This document shows, piece by piece, positions 28,401 through 36,114 of a stretch of 64,000 nucleotides of DNA. The stretch's first letter is position 1; every line of letters starts with the position of its first letter. The notes beneath the pieces are model-generated. The model saw nothing but the letters and a program-made list of their open reading frames with translations, was not told the DNA's origin and did not search any database. The stretch is from the NCBI GenBank assembly GCA_963931925.1, contig OZ007571.1, forward strand, positions 40,758,913-40,822,912, given 5' to 3'. The stretch comes from Onchidella celtica. Lineage: Eukaryota > Mollusca > Gastropoda > Systellommatophora > Onchidiidae. The translations under genes and the position numbers were made by a program.

Positions 28401-31400
28401 TAGCATCATGGTTTAAAATGAATCATCCCATCAAAAGATGATCCATGTACTCGACAGCAGCAGGTCTAACCTTTCTTCCTTGGCCAACAGATAGATTAAA
28501 TGGTCAGTCAAGCTGGAAGCCACTGATGGCTCAGGAAAGATAGCGTCATTACTTGGGTAAACCTTCAACTGGGCCTTGCTTCTGGGGTTGGATGTCCGAA
28601 GGTTGATCCTATTGATAAAGTTCATTGCCTGCCGTGGCTCTGCTACGTCGGACGCGCTGTTGTTTAGTTTAGTGCTGTTGGACATGGTGACATTTTGTTG
28701 TACATCCCAAACGCTGCTGGTAAAGACTGAAAAGTCCACTGTGGGGGTAATATTAGTAAATGCTGTCAAGGTGACATCATTACCATTTGGGGTGATGGTA
28801 TTTGTCGCCTCAGTGGCGCCATGAACACTTTCAGATGCCGTGGTCTCTTGTTGCAGATCAAAATCAGAGACTGCAGTGTCTTCTTCCACATCTGCAGTCA
28901 TGTTACCTATTGTATCTGACTGGGGAATCCTTGCGGTAGAGGTTATGGAATTAGTTTCCTCTGGGGAATCCGTGGTCAGTGGCTCTGTGAAGTGCACACA
29001 CGAAAGGCGGGCTTGTCATAAATACAGTAAGAACAAAACTTTCAAAAACATGAAATTGATAGTTATAACTTCATAAGTGCAGGACTGAATGTGCTTGTTT
29101 GCATAGATCTATGTGAGACGGATATTACTTTTACACAGTTCAAAAGTATTAACTAAAAAATTAGAATGTTGTTTGCTGAGGTTCAGCTCTGAATGGTCAG
29201 ATGTTCAAAAAAATGTGTATCTGCATAATTTTCATGTCATTTTTCCGTGAAGCCGAAATGACAAAAAAGTCAGAAGCAAAAACTTTGTCTTTGTTTGGCA
29301 GGTGAGTGAATAAGGACGAAAGATGCGAGCGATAATTTCATGTTTTAAAAGGGTATGACGATGCCAGGCGATCATTTTTAAAAGAACAACTGTTGAGAAT
29401 GCAAAGACAATTTTTGCACAAAACTGACTACAGATCCTCAAGGAAGAAGACTGATTTTTTTTATGATTAATGAAGTTACTAAGCAAAAATATTGTTGGGA
29501 GAGTAAAGTAACATTAAACAAATGGGGAAATCAAACAGAAAAAGATCGTGTTTTATGTAGGAAAAATATCATGCTTTTCAAGTATTATTTTCACTAGTAA
29601 GAAAAGGATATAAAAATTCTTCGGTGCCTCTGCAGGACACGCCGTTGCATCACTAGTGCAGTAAATGTATTCTGAGTCTGAATTTGAGTTTGGTTTTCAC
29701 GGCGTGTAGGCACCGTTACGGAGACTTTGCGCCCTTCACAGCTGCGATATGTGTGAAAATCAGTTCACAGCGCATGTTTCGATTTATGAAGACTAGTGCA
29801 GACCTGTTGGCTATGGGATTTCTTATTTGTTGTCACAGCTGAATCCTGATCAAAATGGGTTTGATTTCACATTACTAGTAAGCTAGATTCATCTTCTTTT
29901 TAAGAGGACCGTCGTGTAATAGTTGTTCCAACACTTGAACGGACGATCGTAAATCTTTGACTCCGATTTTAATATAATTATATAGATGCTTTTATACTCT
30001 TGCTCTACCAGAGCATTCAGCGGCATGTTTTCACTTAATCTTGTCTTAAACTTTTACGTCGCTACGTGAATTGCTCCTTCGAAACAAACTATTATAGATT
30101 AGGTGGGAATCACTAGTCTGTTCTCTTAGCAGTTTATTCATCGTTTTTTTGTTGATGTCGTTTTAAATGAAGTAAATCTGAATATAAAATTGTATCCATG
30201 AAGTTAGCGAGGAATTGGACTGACCAGTGGTGTATTGAGAAGTTCGAACCACAGTACCTTGGCTGGTTCCATCATTTGTGGTGCTGACAATCGTAGTGTG
30301 TGATCCGTCGCCCGTAACTCTCACTTCAGATGTCTCTGCGCCAGTGTTTTGGATCTTTACTGGCAGATCCACCTCCGGGATGGTGGGTTGCTTGAGCACC
30401 GATCGCTTGAACTTGAACCCGAAGGGGTTGTTGTTATTTCCTTCCCCAAACAAACCTGGCGCAATGTCTTCCAACAAGCTGTTTGTTGTTGATTCTGTGG
30501 GTTTTGTGGGGCTTGTTGTGGTTTCAGGATCCACGGTAACTTCGGTATCTGTCATAGTAACCCTGGGGTCTGTTTCTGATAAAGTTAGAAACACAGTCCG
30601 TGTATATAATAAGCCACCAGGATTGTTGTGTTCATTACATCAATTTTATTGATTCGGTAACAAAGTAGTGACATCTGTCGTGCTCTTTATTATTGCTCCT
30701 CGGCCAAAGAATCATAAGAATACCAAGGACCCTACGCCAGCCTATGGGGAACGGGATTGAATGACACAATTTTATTACTATATTTAGATTTACGTCATGG
30801 GACATTCGAATTGTTCAATGCGGCGGTTAAGCACAGTTATGGACTTTGTACATACTTTTCATGTGCATTTGATCTTTGTGCCTCGAATCGCCCTTACAAA
30901 GTCCATAAAACTTTGCTTAACCACCTCATTGAACAGTTCGAATGTCCCATGAGGTCATCGGTAAATTTAAATATAGTAACTGTGTCATTAATTCCCGTTC
31001 CCTATAAAACGTTACATTTACAATCACTACGCTTGAGATGTTAGAGAAATTACTTATTATTATAACTTGAATACCACTATTGTGACTGAAATGTATTTTT
31101 TTGAAAGGTCTTCGGAATCGGCATCATCTCTTTTTATTTTATTTCGCCAGTTCACGACCTTAGTTCTTCTTTGTTCCAACTTCACTTTTTGCACAACTGA
31201 GAAATTCAACGTTAAACGTCTGCGGCTTTAGTATTATGATGAGGAGTTAGACCAAATGGGAACGTGAAACACCTTGATTGGTGCACAACAAGTTTAAACA
31301 AGCGTCAGAGTGTGCATTTATTAAACTCTACAAACTAAAGATCTCCAGTTGTTTTTTTGTGTGTTTTTTTTCAGAAAATGGAGATAGAACAAACAATAAC

Positions 31401-34400
31401 TAATATCGCGAGTTGTTTGAAGTTTTCTCATTGTGCTAATATTATTTTTGTTGTTATTATATTTGTATGTTGTTCATGTTCTAGATTTAACTTGTTGAAC
31501 TGACTCCCTACTTAGTAAATCATAGATCTTACGCTGGGCATCGTTTGTCACTCCTCAGCATCTTCCTTTTCAAATTCTGTATTGGCGGTTATGTCGTTAT
31601 TGTAATGGTCTTGATATAGGTGGTTTTTGTTAATCTTGCTTATGTTGCTCTTGTCGTCATTAGGTTCTCTGTGTAGTAAACGTGATTGCCCTTACTGTTC
31701 TTCTTGTTACTGATCTCATCGCCGTCTTTGTTGTCGTCCTTGCCTTCACTGGAGCTGGGCTCCCCGTTGAGGGCGCCCCAGATTACGTCCCATGTTTCTA
31801 GACCATCTTTGATAGTTTTCTCGTGTTTCGTCCCGTTGGCAGACTTCTGGAGATTGGTTCTGAATTCATGAGACCCTTCCACTGCTTCTTCAAAAGTTCT
31901 CTTAAACACCTCGTTGAAATCTGCACTGTTCTGCTGAATAAAGGATGGTACACTGACGTTCAAGAACACATTAAACAATGTAGGATCGAGTACCTAGCCT
32001 TCTCGGATAAGGACGAAAAAATTCGGAGGGCCCCTGTGCACGTTGTGCACGTTAAAGACACCTTGGCAGTTGGAAATCGTAAAGAGCAGGCCGAACAGGC
32101 CGCTGCCCCGGGCAAAATTGAAATTAATAGATTAAAATGTATCGGTATCATCCCCCCCCCTCCTCCCCCCCCCCCCAGCAACAACAAAAATTTATTATTC
32201 ATTATTAAATATATATTATTATTAATAAATATTCAAATATTATTTGTATTGTGAGTTGTGAGTTGTAAACTGTTGTGAGTTGTGAACTGCGCCTAACAGG
32301 CTGCGTCACAATTTGCTCTGAGATAGAGAGAGATAGAGAGAGAGAGTGAGCGAGACAGGGAGAGAGAAAGAAGCAATGTAGTGGGATGAGCGCTTCGCCG
32401 GCGCTCCATTCTGCTCTGTGGTTGACAGGTTTCTTTTGTAAAGCGCATAGAGCATTTTAAAAATGGATATGCGCTATATATCAAATTGTTATCTCTTCTC
32501 TGATCAGATAATAAGGACACGTGATTGAGCAGATTCATTACTCTCAGCCAGTAGATAAAAAAAACAACGGTTCGAGGTCACTCTAAACATAGCACTATCT
32601 TATGTACAGGGGCAACCCTGAAGAAAAAGGCAGCGAAGCTTTGATTATGTATTCTTTTAAACCAACAGACAATTACCCTGTCAATTCAATGCCCCATCTT
32701 GATTCCCCCCCTCCCCCCCCCCCCCCCCACCACCACCTTACCCTCTACACACCGATTATTACAACCATCATGTAAAGATAGATTCAATTTTCAATGAGAA
32801 CATTAACTCACAAAAATAAATGTTTTCAGTAAATGCGGTATGGAGCTGCTTAGTTAAACTTGACCAATTTTTTTAGCAAACATTGGCGCCTTTGGGCAAA
32901 TGGCTAAATTATCTTCAAACGTCAGACCACCTCAAACTTGATATAAGGACCATTTAGTCTTAACTGTTCAAATACCTATCTTTAGAGAAAGGCAGATTTC
33001 GTGAAATTTGGCTTCTATCATTTGTATTGTACACTGCAGTGCAATTACAAATGAGTGCATTTCATTGGTAAGATGTTTTTAGGAATTCTATGCAAAGATC
33101 AGTCTATATACTGTGAATGTCCTAGTATACAAATATGAGTTCGTGACAATATGAAGGGTGTATTCAAGTTACCATCTCTATCACCAAATTCTCCGGTTGT
33201 GTTGTTTTCACCAGTTCCTGTATTTCTTGGGATGCTTTGTGGAGTTTAGACAGGCGGGCTGGGTTCACGTTACAAAATGTCACAGCTGGAAACTTCAGCG
33301 CGGAAAACCCCAGGGAAACCTGAGGAATGGAGAAAAAATGGAAAATGTTCGTACTGTTTGCGATGTTCCAATCTTGGGGTCGAGGTTTTGCCATTTTGTA
33401 CACAGTCGTGCTGAAGTGTCGCGTTCCAACTTTATTGTTACCGTGCTGCAGCAGTTTCCTGTTCTTCTTTGTGCATTGTAGGTATTCACGTTACGGAAGT
33501 TGCCATTAATCTCTCCGAAAAGTTAAGAATGAAGGAAAATAAACAGTAAAATCATCATCGCCAATGATCCCGGTTGCTATGACCTACGAACTTGTCAAAC
33601 TTCAGTAAAAAAAATTGATGCTTTTCATTTGAGTTCAATGTAGCTGTCTTTGGTGTCATTGACGAGGTGGCGATGCTTTTTGTCATCGTGCTCTGTGCTC
33701 TTGTTGTTAACATTCATTTTCTTTTTTCATTCACTGCTACAGCGTGCCAGCATGATCTGTTGTGTTTAGCTTCCTTACTTTATTAAGTGGAGTGATCGGG
33801 AGTACCATTATTCTATAGGTTTGGGGCATGGTGACCATGCCACTTTCAGGAGGTTGCTTTCATTGTAGACATTCGAAATAATGACCACTGATCTTTTTTT
33901 TTCCTCAGAACCTCCGTCCTGGTTGATTGTTTCAGATACCTTCGCCTTCTGAGCAGTCAGTAACTTTACTATTGTCCGTATAAAAATAGGCAAAGTAAAG
34001 GAAAGCTTAATGTGATCCTAATGTTGTTCGGTGAAAAGAAATGAAACCAAATGTTTCTGAATTAAATGACGAGATAATCTTTCATGGTAAAAGCGTTTTG
34101 AATTTGTAACTTTGGTGGCGATATCATTTATGGAACAATGACTAACAATGCTCAAGATTTTTGAAGATGATGATGGTGATTATGATGTTATTAATAGTGT
34201 TAAGGATGACGATGAGAATGATTATAAAGTTACCATACCTTTGTGTTTTTTGGCCATGAAGAGTAGACGTCAATGAGATAATACAAATGCAAGGTTAGTC
34301 CTCCCAGCATCAACAGAAGAAGGCAACACCAGACCACACGAGCACATGTTGTCGCTGAGGTGTATAGGAATATGAAACCTGGCAGCGAGGCGCGTTCTGC

Positions 34401-34895
34401 AAATCTGGAGATAATTCCTTTGGCACTCTTACTCTCTTCACTCGAAGTCTTGTAACTCTGGCGTCTAGACACGCTTTCTCTTGTATTTCTGACACTTCCG
34501 GTGGCTTGTTCATGATTTCTGTTCACGTACTGAAAGGAACAGCTAGCAGTGCTGGGTGTCGGCGAAATGGTCACACCTTGAGAATTTAACGTTTGGTTGG
34601 TTAACTTGGAATTGTTTGTCCCATTGTCTACAAAAGCTTCTTCAAATGCACCGGATGAATTGTTTCTGTTTCTTGTTGAAGGCTCCAGTCTCCAGTTCGA
34701 TGACATGTCGCTGAAGATGCTGTCATCTGCCATCATATCACTTGAATTGGTCTTAACCTGTCTTCCAAATCGGTCGTGCCAACTATTCCTCCACCAGTTT
34801 GGAAAAGTTACACCAAAACCGGGAACCTCCGTGTTTGTCCTCTCAGCTACAAATCGATCTTCGTGCACAGTTTCATTGCAGGCAAATTCAGACAT
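1177..34895 (-). CDS. Gene B: DEG/ENaC-family sodium channel subunit, FaNaC-like, 3' end off the window
   Basis: Spliced minus-strand gene. Coding exons in transcription order: 34239-34895, 33173-33319, 31696-31933, 30225-30575, 28471-28984, 25193-25284, 23074-23237, 22395-22484, 18066-18198, 1177-1252. All joins are GT-AG and the phase is continuous for about 820 codons. Residues 1-185 are a long cytoplasmic N-terminus and 187-208 the first membrane helix. The family signature FPAVTFCNVNP is at 229-239. Then come long Ser/Thr-rich exons, the FGNCF block, the GLTLVIF block, NPYGEC, TCQHFC and a Cys-rich ECQCDNPC block. Known family role: trimeric, amiloride-sensitive, peptide-, proton- or force-gated Na+ channels of the plasma membrane. 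The second membrane segment must lie left of position 1. The ATG at 34895 is preceded in frame by a TAA after the putative splice acceptor, which fixes the start. The ligand cannot be read from sequence; the resemblance to FMRFamide-gated channels is inference. Confidence 0.9.
1420..1700. repeat. AAT/AAC trinucleotide-rich tract
   Basis: Runs of AAT, AAC and AGC triplets, including a roughly 60-base near-perfect AAT block at 1420-1480. Any reading frame through it is an Asn/Ser/Thr run and is not taken as a gene. It directly precedes the inferred 5' end of the LINE. Confidence 0.85.
2652..3350 (+). pseudogene. LINE apurinic endonuclease domain, 5' part
   Basis: Reading frame with the endonuclease/exonuclease/phosphatase fold signatures VALSETR (catalytic Glu), a YAP turn and LILLGDFNARVG (catalytic Asp/Asn). 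The domain nicks target DNA to prime reverse transcription. The frame loses homology after the NTNF motif near 3270. The last catalytic part, TDHRLI, continues in the frame that opens at 3292, so a small indel or deletion separates the two. Upstream, the usual start of the domain is recognisable but divergent, and I see no convincing start codon. The 5' leader 1710-2650 holds open stretches but no recognisable ORF1. Confidence 0.82.
3292..5049 (+). pseudogene. LINE endonuclease end plus reverse transcriptase
   Basis: A 585-codon frame. It begins inside the endonuclease (HLIDYVIVR, then TDHRLI with the catalytic His) and runs into a reverse transcriptase. RT motifs are visible in order: CDNHRGISLL, CGFRKERGTADMIF, motif A FVDLTKAFD, motif B KQGCVLAPTLF and the catalytic motif C LLFADDCALLA. 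The enzyme copies LINE RNA at the nicked target. The frame closes shortly after motif C at 5049, and the next conserved block resumes in another frame at 5052 with several expected residues missing. That indicates an internal deletion. Confidence 0.9.
5052..5591 (+). pseudogene. LINE RT thumb/C-terminal conserved region
   Basis: Continues the RT protein in a different frame with the blocks NFTYLGSTLS, LLYGAETWTVY and LRWAGHVVRMPDSRLPK. These are characteristic of the C-terminal half of many animal LINE polyproteins. The frame stops at a TAG after SEWE. The same frame stays open and homologous beyond it, so the TAG looks like a nonsense mutation, not the natural end. Confidence 0.85.
5592..5804 (+). 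pseudogene. LINE C-terminal C2H2 zinc-finger tail after a nonsense codon
   Basis: In frame with 5052-5591 beyond the TAG are 70 codons ending at TGA 5802-5804. They contain a basic KKRERRKK stretch and a C-x2-C-x12-H-x3-H finger (CHLCGRV then ISHMRSH). Such a terminal finger is typical of this group of LINEs and probably aids nucleic-acid binding. It would not be translated without readthrough. Confidence 0.8.
6369..6556. mobile_element. MITE-like foldback element, copy 1
   Basis: Imperfect terminal inverted repeat: left AAGCCGAGTTTTCATG and right CATGAAACCACAGCCC, with further arm pairing around ACGGAAACGG and CCGTTTTCG. The same structure and much of the sequence recur at 54264-54463. No coding capacity. 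TTAA at the left edge could be target sequence, but the flanks are not clean. Confidence 0.65.
6557..8984. other. Gene B intron, no gene seen
   Basis: AT-rich intronic sequence. A short degenerate array of about 18-bp units (ATGTCCGTTAGGCATC-like) spans roughly 7418-7505. No exon with family motifs and no convincing RNA gene was seen. Short open frames here lack recognisable domains. Confidence 0.5.
8985..9835. repeat. Dispersed repeat, copy 2
   Basis: Second direct copy of the element at 1-1075, same orientation, about 8-9 kb away. It has the same non-repetitive head (TTCTACTGTCACTGTTTGGT and so on), a shorter AC run, then about five 46-bp minisatellite units instead of about a dozen. Array length differs between copies, so it evolves independently of the head. 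Confidence 0.75.
9836..10290 (-). pseudogene. Possible degraded coding relic, unidentified
   Basis: On the minus strand three overlapping frames together give a protein-like run (RETFLNAERRQWALGGSRLK, then ARIDAWFGIATV, then in another frame KISKEDLFNRQRNWG). This suggests a frameshifted relic, probably of a mobile element. It is followed by a GC-rich motif near 10286-10308 (GAGTTACCCGGCCCTGCCCG), a composition often seen at retroelement ends. I do not recognise the family, and chance coding potential cannot be excluded. Confidence 0.3.
10310..11540. other. Gene B intron, no gene seen
   Basis: No conserved motif, exon or clear repeat was found. A frame at 10876-11361 (plus) opens for 161 codons but shows no recognisable domain, and its C-terminal half is low-complexity and aromatic-rich. 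Confidence 0.45.
11545..11672 (-). mobile_element. tRNA-derived SINE, divergent copy
   Basis: Minus-strand head resembles a tRNA, with a degenerate B box (CGAGTTCGGTTACC-like). The shared body follows, with AACATG, GAAATTTGG, CCTGTCCCTG and GGTAGGATCGAG. The same body is at 14757-14968 and 40020-40240, and its end at 31976-32115. Confidence 0.65.
11680..12140. other. Gene B intron, no gene seen
   Basis: Ordinary AT-rich intronic sequence with short homopolymers; nothing supported. Confidence 0.4.
12150..12245 (-). mobile_element. tRNA-like SINE head, second type
   Basis: Reverse strand reads as a tRNA-like promoter: an A-box-like CGGCGAAAGATTAGAGGG followed by a B-box-like GGGTTCGAATTCC about 35 bases later. 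The surrounding sequence differs from the main SINE family here. It is not a functional tRNA because no cloverleaf can be completed by eye. Confidence 0.4.
12250..14750. other. Gene B intron, no gene seen
   Basis: AT-rich. Includes a short local duplication (CTCAATGAGGTTCATT at about 12423 and 12469). No motif, exon or RNA gene was supported. Confidence 0.45.
14757..14968 (-). mobile_element. tRNA-derived SINE
   Basis: Minus-strand copy with the clearest tRNA-like head: A-box region near 14935-14965 (GAGGCAAAATGCTCGCCTC) and B-box region near 14905-14925 (CGGGTACGGTTCCC). The body shared with the other SINE copies follows, ending around the TCTGATAATGATG stretch. Antisense to the LINE and co-oriented with gene B. 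Confidence 0.72.
14970..17285. other. Gene B intron with a possible retroelement 3' end
   Basis: Around 15480-15730 is a GC-richer patch ending in a short AATC/CAAAT repeat (CAAACCAAATCAAATCAAAT), the kind of tail seen on SINEs and LINEs; the family is unknown. The rest is AT-rich with no supported gene. Confidence 0.4.
17290..17495. repeat. Degenerate 23-24-bp tandem repeat
   Basis: About eight units around the core ACCACATTGCAACATACACC, with substitutions and small indels. It is intronic and has no coding role. Confidence 0.75.
18066..18198 (-). CDS. Gene B coding exon 9: TCQ.FC cysteine-rich segment
   Basis: Acceptor ttgtcacag and donor GTATGG. The 133 bases (phase 0 to 1) encode TCQHFCEQSHIM then RTCGCYDSEEDEV, the family's C-x3-C-x7-C-G-C block of the palm/thumb region. 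Gene A's counterpart at 56161-56281 is 12 bases shorter and lacks part of the Cys pair. Confidence 0.9.
18199..22394. other. Gene B intron, no gene seen
   Basis: Mostly AT-rich unique sequence. A purine-rich GGGAGG tract sits at 18900-18930, and a perfect-looking tandem 30-mer at 19106-19165. No supported exon. Confidence 0.5.
19106..19165. repeat. Tandem duplication of a 30-bp unit
   Basis: ATGAAAAATCTCACCTTTAT-type 30-mer repeated twice back to back with one substitution (CACC versus CATC). It is a recent local duplication. Confidence 0.85.
22395..22484 (-). CDS. Gene B coding exon 8: PYGEC segment
   Basis: Acceptor ttttccaag and donor GTGAGT. The 90 bases in phase 0 encode 30 residues with VRISRLDNPYGEC and ending VVYTRR. 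The PYGxC motif is diagnostic of DEG/ENaC channels. Gene A has an exon of identical length and phase at 57193-57282. Confidence 0.93.
22549..22720. repeat. Diverged tandem duplication of about 130 bp
   Basis: TGTACATCTTGAAAGTGAAT plus TCAA occurs at 22549 and again at 22679, followed by weakly similar sequence. It lies in the intron upstream of exon 8. Confidence 0.6.
23074..23237 (-). CDS. Gene B coding exon 7: beta-strand core GLTLVIF...IKM
   Basis: Acceptor ttctttccag and donor GTAAGT. The 164 bases (phase 1 to 0) encode GLTLVIFLEKDEFLKGL, an IH motif (HVVIHDK), FPFP and SGMEINIAIKM. This is the family block running from the GL.L strand to the palm. Gene A's counterpart (57598-57761) is also 164 bases. 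Confidence 0.94.
23278..23907. mobile_element. Inverted-repeat element (MITE-like)
   Basis: The left part (CACGAGTCGATTTTGATCG, AACTAGTTGGTTGGTGACGT) is an imperfect reverse complement of the right part near 23800-23870 (CGCCCAATCAAAATCGGCTA, GACATCATCGCCCAACTAAT). It is non-coding and in an intron of gene B. Exact ends and target duplication are not resolved. Confidence 0.55.
25193..25284 (-). CDS. Gene B coding exon 6: FGNCF segment
   Basis: Acceptor tgccaacag and donor GTGAGA. The 92 bases (phase 2 to 1) encode NFTLRTSATFGNCFTMDY and SGPKYG, the conserved Y/F-GNC-Y/F block that ends the finger region. Gene A's matching exon (59003-59094) is also 92 bases. Confidence 0.93.
25285..26684. 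other. Gene B intron, pyrimidine-rich low complexity
   Basis: Contains TTTC runs (25570-25650), C runs with AC tracts (25690-25735 and 26000-26035) and a long poly-C near 25081-25105 just inside the next intron. No exon or element was supported. Confidence 0.5.
26685..26924. mobile_element. MITE with 22-bp terminal inverted repeats, copy 1
   Basis: Left end CGACCTTAGTTCTTGTTTGT and right end ACAAACAAGAATTGAGGTCG are reverse complements over about 20 of 22 positions. The 240-bp element recurs in inverted orientation at 31155-31410. Non-coding; the superfamily was not identified. Confidence 0.8.
26925..28470. other. Gene B intron, no gene seen
   Basis: TTC-rich stretch 26955-27200 and AT-rich remainder, ending with a TTTA tetranucleotide run near 28342-28368. 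A 145-codon plus-strand frame at 27764-28201 has no recognisable domain. Confidence 0.45.
28471..28984 (-). CDS. Gene B coding exon 5: Ser/Thr-rich finger insert and pre-GNC helix
   Basis: Acceptor gcacttcacag and donor GTTAGA. The 514 bases (phase 1 to 2) encode about 171 residues. The first two thirds are rich in Ser, Thr, Asn and acidic residues with several N-x-S/T sequons. The last part (SSLTDHLIYLLAKEE) resembles the helix that precedes the GNC block in the family. The insert is much larger than is usual for ENaC-type channels. Confidence 0.85.
29684..29745. repeat. Fragment of dispersed repeat (ACTTTGCGCC family)
   Basis: GAGTTTGGTTTTCACGGCGT through ACTTTGCGCCCTTCAC matches the starts of longer copies at 55671-55885 and 58018-58240. 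Confidence 0.6.
30225..30575 (-). CDS. Gene B coding exon 4: Thr-rich finger insert
   Basis: Acceptor ctttatcag and donor GTCAGT. The 351 bases (phase 1 to 1) encode 117 residues: a Thr/Pro-rich start, then GEGNNNNPFGFKFKRS, then a Gly/Thr-rich end. No family motif occurs within it; it is held in the gene by phase and splice sites on both sides. KFKR is only a near-match to a furin site. Confidence 0.8.
30735..31015. mobile_element. Long hairpin (foldback) element
   Basis: Two arms of about 110 bases are near reverse complements: left 30738-30853, right 30895-31012. Matching blocks include ACATTCGAATTGTTCAATG with CATTGAACAGTTCGAATGT, GTTAAGCA with TGCTTAAC, ATGGACTTTGTA with TACAAAGTCCAT, and GGGAACGGGATT with AATTCCCGTTCCC. 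The loop is about 40 bases. It is intronic and non-coding. Confidence 0.85.
31155..31410. mobile_element. MITE copy 2, inverted relative to 26685-26924
   Basis: Its right end read in reverse (TTAGTTATTGTTTGTTCTAT) matches the left part of copy 1, and GAAATTCAACGTTAAACGT matches copy 1's ACGTTTAACGTTGAATTTC. The two copies sit in adjacent introns of gene B about 4.3 kb apart. Confidence 0.78.
31696..31933 (-). CDS. Gene B coding exon 3: start of finger region
   Basis: Acceptor ctttattcag and donor GTAAGG. The 238 bases (phase 0 to 1) encode QNSADFNEVFKRTFEEAV, a TWDVIWGALN segment and a highly charged tail rich in Lys, Asp and Glu. It has one N-x-T sequon. No strong family motif, as expected for the variable finger. 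A SINE fragment lies 43 bases upstream of the acceptor. Confidence 0.82.
31976..32115 (+). mobile_element. SINE, 5'-truncated copy in plus orientation
   Basis: TAGGATCGAGTACCTAGCCT and TCTCGGATAAGGACGAAAAA match the reverse complement of the SINE body at 40025-40100. The copy then extends into a 3' region (GTGCACGTTGTGCACGTTAA and so on) not seen in the other copies. Confidence 0.65.
32116..33172. other. Gene B intron, no gene seen
   Basis: Poly-C tracts at 32152-32176 and 32705-32730, a GA-rich tract near 32325-32370, otherwise AT-rich sequence. No exon was found. Confidence 0.5.
33173..33319 (-). CDS. Gene B coding exon 2: FPAVT signature
   Basis: Acceptor ccattcctcag and donor GTAACT. 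The 147 bases in phase 0 encode VSLGFSALKFPAVTFCNVNP and the helix LSKLHKASQEIQELV. FPAVTxCNxNP just outside the first membrane helix is the strongest single DEG/ENaC signature. Confidence 0.95.
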
Positions 34896-34920
34896 GTGTT
34901 CTTACTATCAGCTCCACTAT
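34239..34920 (-). CDS. Gene B first coding exon with start codon and membrane segment 1
   Basis: Coding from ATG 34895-34893 to 34239 (219 codons), donor GTATGG, phase 0. The acceptor-like tttactacag leaves 25 untranslated bases (34896-34920) that include an in-frame TAA. Residues 1-164 are Ser/Asn-rich and probably cytoplasmic. FAERASLPGF precedes membrane helix 1 (about 187-208, VVWCCLLLLMLGGLTLHLYY). The family's cytoplasmic His-Gly gating motif appears here as Pro-Gly (residues 172-173). Coding confidence is high; the upstream 25 bases are inferred. Confidence 0.88.
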
Positions 34921-35111
34921 CTGTAGTAAATACAAAGTACAGATATCTGTCAGTTTTATGACTATGATTGAGCATCTTCAAACTCTTTATATTCAGCCCA
35001 TAATATGCTGTCACTGCACATCTTTAAAACGCTAAAATAACAGCTAGCAGCTTCGTTCTACGATGATGTCATATTCTAATGTACCAATTTTTTTCCATCG
35101 ACCTCACTCAC

Positions 35112-35141
35112 CACAGTTATGGCCACTCCCTGCCCCTCGGC
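35112..35141 (-). other. Candidate gene B 5' UTR exon 2
   Basis: A strong acceptor (tatatatttcctttag) and a consensus donor (GTGAGT) bracket 30 non-coding bases, 191 bases upstream of the acceptor that precedes the ATG exon. No transcript evidence; inferred from splice signals only. Confidence 0.4.
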
Positions 35142-36114
35142 CTAAAGGAAATATATAAAGTTAATGCATGACATGGCAACAAAACAAAATAAAAACAAAC
35201 AAAAAAACACCATGTGTTTACAATTTCAAAGAAAAAAATCGGCAAATACAGTGTCCTTAAATACCAGCCGTAATGGCCCGTTGTAACTGAGCAATTTTCA
35301 CAGCAATGTTTAATTTAAATATTCACGGGTGCTGTTTAAAATTGCATAATTATTATTTCATCGCCATTGTACTACAACCTATCCACTCAGATAGAGGATC
35401 TGAATCATACACAACTGTAATTATTTCTGCTTGTTTCTAGTTAGAAAAGCCATTCGCGCGGGGAGCTTCCTGTCAAACTCACCGAACAATTTCCTGACAC
35501 CCACGTCCGTTTTACATATATATAGTTGTGTGCCCCATTTGGTTCCCGCAAATGAGGATCTGAAATTGTCCAGTTACCCAGGAAACAAAAATCAATCATG
35601 ATTGGAGATAAAGCGCAATTGTCCTTGTTTGTAAGCGTTACCGGAACGCTAAACAGGGTCTGTAAATGGTTAATTCTTATCGATATCACTGTATCCTGCA
35701 GAGATAGGGCTTGACGCATTCACCAATCGAATTCTAGATAGTCCTTTGGGGAGTGTGCTAGAATTATACTCAGGTCAGTAAATGGAACATCTTTCTGGAA
35801 ATGTGCCTCAGTTTTCTCGATGAGCAATATTGAAATGAGAATGATATTGCTAGGTTTCAAAAGATCATGCTCGAGCAGTGGCTACTATAAACACCCATGC
35901 ACTGGCGTGAAATTGATCATTTAACTTTGGATGAAAAAATATTGATCTGTGATCTTTTACTTTTGCTTTGGAAAACTACAAAAACATGTACTCTTTTCTC
36001 GAGTGTTATGTCATCGATTTTCACAAATTTATACGCAATATCCAACCCAACAGCCGAGGTATACCATGTATATTATGATATCATGATATTATTCTGTATG
36101 GAAAGAGTACTCAC

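Noticed and set aside
35441-35719. 92-codon minus-strand frame upstream of gene B
   Set aside because: No recognisable motif, lies between candidate UTR exons, and the gene B start is fixed downstream by an in-frame stop.
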